Assembly (NCBI GenBank): GCA_964551315.1
Contig: CAZKCM010000006.1
Span: 1-64,000 of the forward strand
Source of the DNA: Virgifigura sp964551315
GTDB lineage: Bacteria; Pseudomonadota; Alphaproteobacteria; Dongiales; Dongiaceae
DNA: 64,000 nucleotides
Reading direction: 5' to 3'
Both the position numbers and the translations under genes were made by a program. The notes beneath the pieces are model-generated. The model worked only from the letters and a program-made list of their open reading frames with translations. It made no database searches and had not been told where the DNA came from. Of this stretch, positions 62,701 to 64,000 are shown piece after piece. Each line of letters opens with the position of its first letter. Position 1 is the stretch's first letter.

Positions 62701-63493
62701 GCGCGTGCGCCGCGACACGGAAGCGCTGGTGGCGAGTGGCCTCTCGCGTGAGGCGGCGGCGCGGCGGGCCGGCTTCCGCGTCTTCGGCTCCAAGCCCGGG
62801 GCCTATGGCGCCGGTCTACAGGCGCTGATCGACGAGCGCGGCTGGGAGACCGCGGCCGACCTCGCGCGCGCCTATGTCGCCTGGGGCGGCTACGCCTATG
62901 GCGGCGGCGCGGCCGGCGCGGCGGAGCACCGGCTGTTCGAGACTCGGCTCGCCCAGATCGAGGGCGTGCTCCACAACCAGGACAACCGCGAGCACGACCT
63001 GCTCGACAGCGACGACTACTACCAGTTCGAAGGCGGTCTCGCGGCGGCCGTGCGCGAGCTGTCCGGGCGCCGCCCGGCGATCTACCACAACGACCATTCC
63101 CGGCCGGAGAACCCGCGGATCCGCACGCTCGACGAGGAGATCGCGCGCGTCGTCCGGGCCCGCGTCGTCAACCCGAAATGGATCCGCGGCGTCATGCGCC
63201 ACGGATACAAGGGTGCCTTCGAGATGGCGGCGACCGTCGATTACCTCTTCGCCTTCGCCGCGACGGCGGACTGCGTCGCCGACCACCATTTCGACGCCGT
63301 GTTCGACGCCTACGTCGCCGACGACGAGGTCCGCCGCTTCATGCTGGACCACAATCCTGCCGCGGCGCGCGAGATGGCGGAGCGGCTGATCGAGGCGCAG
63401 GAGCGCGGCCTGTGGCGGCCCCGCTCGAACGCCGCCTATGGCCGTCTGGCGGCGCTGGCCGGAAGGGAGGAGATTGCACATGACGACGGATGA
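59726..63493 (+). CDS. cobN: Cobaltochelatase subunit CobN
   Basis: A 1255-aa large subunit of the ATP-dependent, CobNST-type cobaltochelatase that inserts Co into hydrogenobyrinic acid a,c-diamide. The length fits the family (about 1250-1300). Chelatase hallmarks are FDVHAVIHMGKHGNLEWLPG near residue 545 and conserved segments such as HNDHSRPEN and WIRGVMRHGYKGAFEMAATVDYLF near 1155. CobS and CobT are not in the window. ATG 59726 is preferred; an in-frame start at 59699 lies inside the repeat. It overlaps cobO by 14 bases. Confidence 0.95.
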   Translation: MHLLAAKPGAITDGSEAVDLGQTPGDIVFLSAADTELACLSAAQARLDGERAPSLRLANLLFLAHNLSVDTYVETVIAEAKLVIVRLLGGVRYWPYGIEQVSDTCRRRGIPLAVLPGDDQPDPELAALSTVPPPAAHRLWQYCVQGGTENAANLLAYAGSLIGFERPWREPVALLRAGLYWPGLDRPTLAELRPHWRADAPVAALVFYRALLQGGNLKVVDALIESLRRHGLNPLPIYTTSLKEPVAADILRTLLAEAPPAVILNATAFAVSQPGAARAETPFDSADCPVLQVAFSGGSEADWRAGTQGLSARDIAMHVALPEVDGRILGRAVSFKAEARFDAATQCPIVTYEPVPDRVDYTAALAAAWARLRATPPAERRVALILANYPNRDGRIGNGVGLDTPAGAVRLLEAMEQAGYDIADRPADGADLMVRLTAGPTNSAIDRAGRAGGERYALADYRAFFAGLPESVRAAVIARWGEPEGDPFFDRDGFRLPALRLGRVVVAIQPARGYNIDPARSYHDPDLVPPHGYLAFYAWLRRAFDVHAVIHMGKHGNLEWLPGKALALSAECYPEAALGPLPHLYPFIVNDPGEGSQAKRRTAAVIIDHLTPPLTRAESYGPLRDLEQLVDEYYEAAGLDPRRCRALRDRILELAAATGLDKDCGISHDEDADSALGKLDNHLCELKELQIRDGLHVFGRSPEGEQLTDLLVALTRLPRGAGEGGDASLIRALACDLGLCEDGFDPLAAEMAKAWTGPRPAALAGPDPWRTHGDTVERLELLARRLVAGETEPAPDWTATRAVLAYIEGRLRPTVRSCGEAEIAGLLTGLDGRFVAPGPSGAPTRGRPEVLPTGRNFYSVDTRTVPTPTAWQLGWKSAALLLDRYRQEHGAWPKALALSAWGTANMRTGGDDIAQALALMGVRPTWDTGSGRVNGFEILPLSVLDRPRVDVTLRISGFFRDAFPAQIDLVDSAARAVAALEDEPPAMNPLAERVRRDTEALVASGLSREAAARRAGFRVFGSKPGAYGAGLQALIDERGWETAADLARAYVAWGGYAYGGGAAGAAEHRLFETRLAQIEGVLHNQDNREHDLLDSDDYYQFEGGLAAAVRELSGRRPAIYHNDHSRPENPRIRTLDEEIARVVRARVVNPKWIRGVMRHGYKGAFEMAATVDYLFAFAATADCVADHHFDAVFDAYVADDEVRRFMLDHNPAAAREMAERLIEAQERGLWRPRSNAAYGRLAALAGREEIAHDDG

Positions 63494-64000
63494 GATGCTG
63501 AGCGAAGAGGAGATCAACCGCCGCGCGAACGAGAAGGCGGCGAAGCGCAAGGCCGCGCGCGAGAAGATGATGGCGACCAAGACCATCGAGAAGGGCTTGC
63601 TGATCGTCCATACCGGCAAGGGCAAGGGCAAGTCGTCGGCCGCCTTCGGCATGGTGATGCGCTGCATCGGCCACGGCTTCCGCGTCGGCATCGTGCAGTT
63701 CGTCAAGGGCCGGTGGGAAACCGGCGAGCGCAAGGTCCTGGAGCGGTTCCCCGACCAGGTGACGATCCGCGCCATGGGCGAGGGATTCACCTGGGAAACC
63801 CAGGACCGCGCCCGCGACATCCGCGCGGCGCGTGCGGCCTGGGATGAGGCGAAGCGGATGATCGCCGATCCGGCTTACAAGATGATCCTGCTCGACGAGC
63901 TCAACATCGTGCTGCGCTACGACTACCTTCCCCTCGACGAGGTGCTCGCGGTGCTGAAGGCGAAGCCCAAGGACCTGCACCTTGTCGTTACCGGCCGCAA
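63480..64000 (+). CDS. cobO: Cob(I)yrinic acid a,c-diamide adenosyltransferase (partial, runs off the window)
   Basis: The first 173 codons or so of CobO/CobA, which adenosylates Co(I) corrinoids using ATP. The N-terminal helical Arg/Lys/Glu-rich segment (about 1-35) is typical. The P-loop is HTGKGKGKSSAAFG near residue 44; VQFVKGRWETGER and LLDELNIVLRYDYL follow. The ATG overlaps the end of cobN. The gene continues beyond base 64000, where about 25-30 more residues are expected. Confidence 0.94.
   Translation, partial: MTTDEMLSEEEINRRANEKAAKRKAAREKMMATKTIEKGLLIVHTGKGKGKSSAAFGMVMRCIGHGFRVGIVQFVKGRWETGERKVLERFPDQVTIRAMGEGFTWETQDRARDIRAARAAWDEAKRMIADPAYKMILLDELNIVLRYDYLPLDEVLAVLKAKPKDLHLVVTGR

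Overview
The window is GC-rich chromosomal DNA from what looks like an alphaproteobacterium, most plausibly of the Rhodospirillales type. The pointers are aerobic-type cobalamin genes (cobN, cobW, cobO), tripartite tricarboxylate transporter genes, an FDH1-like fused formate dehydrogenase, a Tat-exported DUF882 protein and one perfect CtrA-type box. The taxonomy is inferred from gene content only. No tRNA, rRNA, CRISPR array or intact mobile element was seen.

Region 1 (1-12.4 kb, + strand) is a long polyol or sugar uptake and catabolism operon. It encodes two ABC permeases, two non-identical ATPases, an erythritol-kinase-like FGGY kinase, a D-2-hydroxyacid dehydrogenase, a GlpD-like polyol-phosphate dehydrogenase, two class II aldolases, a D-ribulokinase-like FGGY kinase and a HAD-IIA hydrolase. 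The logic is import, phosphorylation, oxidation, aldol cleavage and oxidation of fragments. The substrate-binding protein is probably just upstream of the window.

Region 2 (12.4-26.5 kb) is mixed. It holds a sulfotransferase with a CtrA-like box upstream, a secreted dienelactone-hydrolase-like protein, an enolase-superfamily dehydratase or epimerase, a small membrane protein, a Gld-type ABC exporter (GldA, a GldF-GldG fusion and a DUF4340 protein), an OmpA-domain lipoprotein, and DUF2062 and DUF445 membrane proteins.

Region 3 (26.5-44.6 kb) is the most interesting part, a formyl-CoA/formate island. A leftward operon encodes a GntR/FCD regulator, a ThDP enzyme, a formyl-CoA:oxalate CoA-transferase homologue (Frc), an ADP-forming acyl-CoA synthetase and a ketopantoate reductase. 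Next come a leftward tctCBA uptake system and a rightward pair of succinyl-CoA-synthetase-like subunits, followed by a two-gene NAD-dependent formate dehydrogenase. Three copies of one palindrome (TCTGGTATA-N3-TATGCCAGA type) lie upstream of the three transcription units and probably bind the GntR protein. The ThDP enzyme lacks the Tyr-Glu pair of oxalyl-CoA decarboxylase and is closer to 2-hydroxyacyl-CoA lyase at that site. The island may therefore degrade a 2-hydroxy acid through formyl-CoA rather than, or as well as, oxalate.

Region 4 (44.6-56.3 kb) carries small and envelope genes: a 50-aa ORF, a DUF882 protein, a tandem DUF427 protein, a small acidic lipoprotein, a coiled-coil membrane protein, a CBS-pair protein, a methyltransferase pseudogene with its core deleted, an FMN reductase, an MFS transporter, a DegP protease beside an OmpR-type two-component system, and a PAP2 phosphatase.

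Region 5 (56.5-64 kb) is cobalamin biosynthesis. cobD points left. A cobalamin riboswitch precedes the rightward operon cobU-cobW-cobN-cobO, which runs off the window. A dispersed-repeat-like sequence sits between cobW and cobN.
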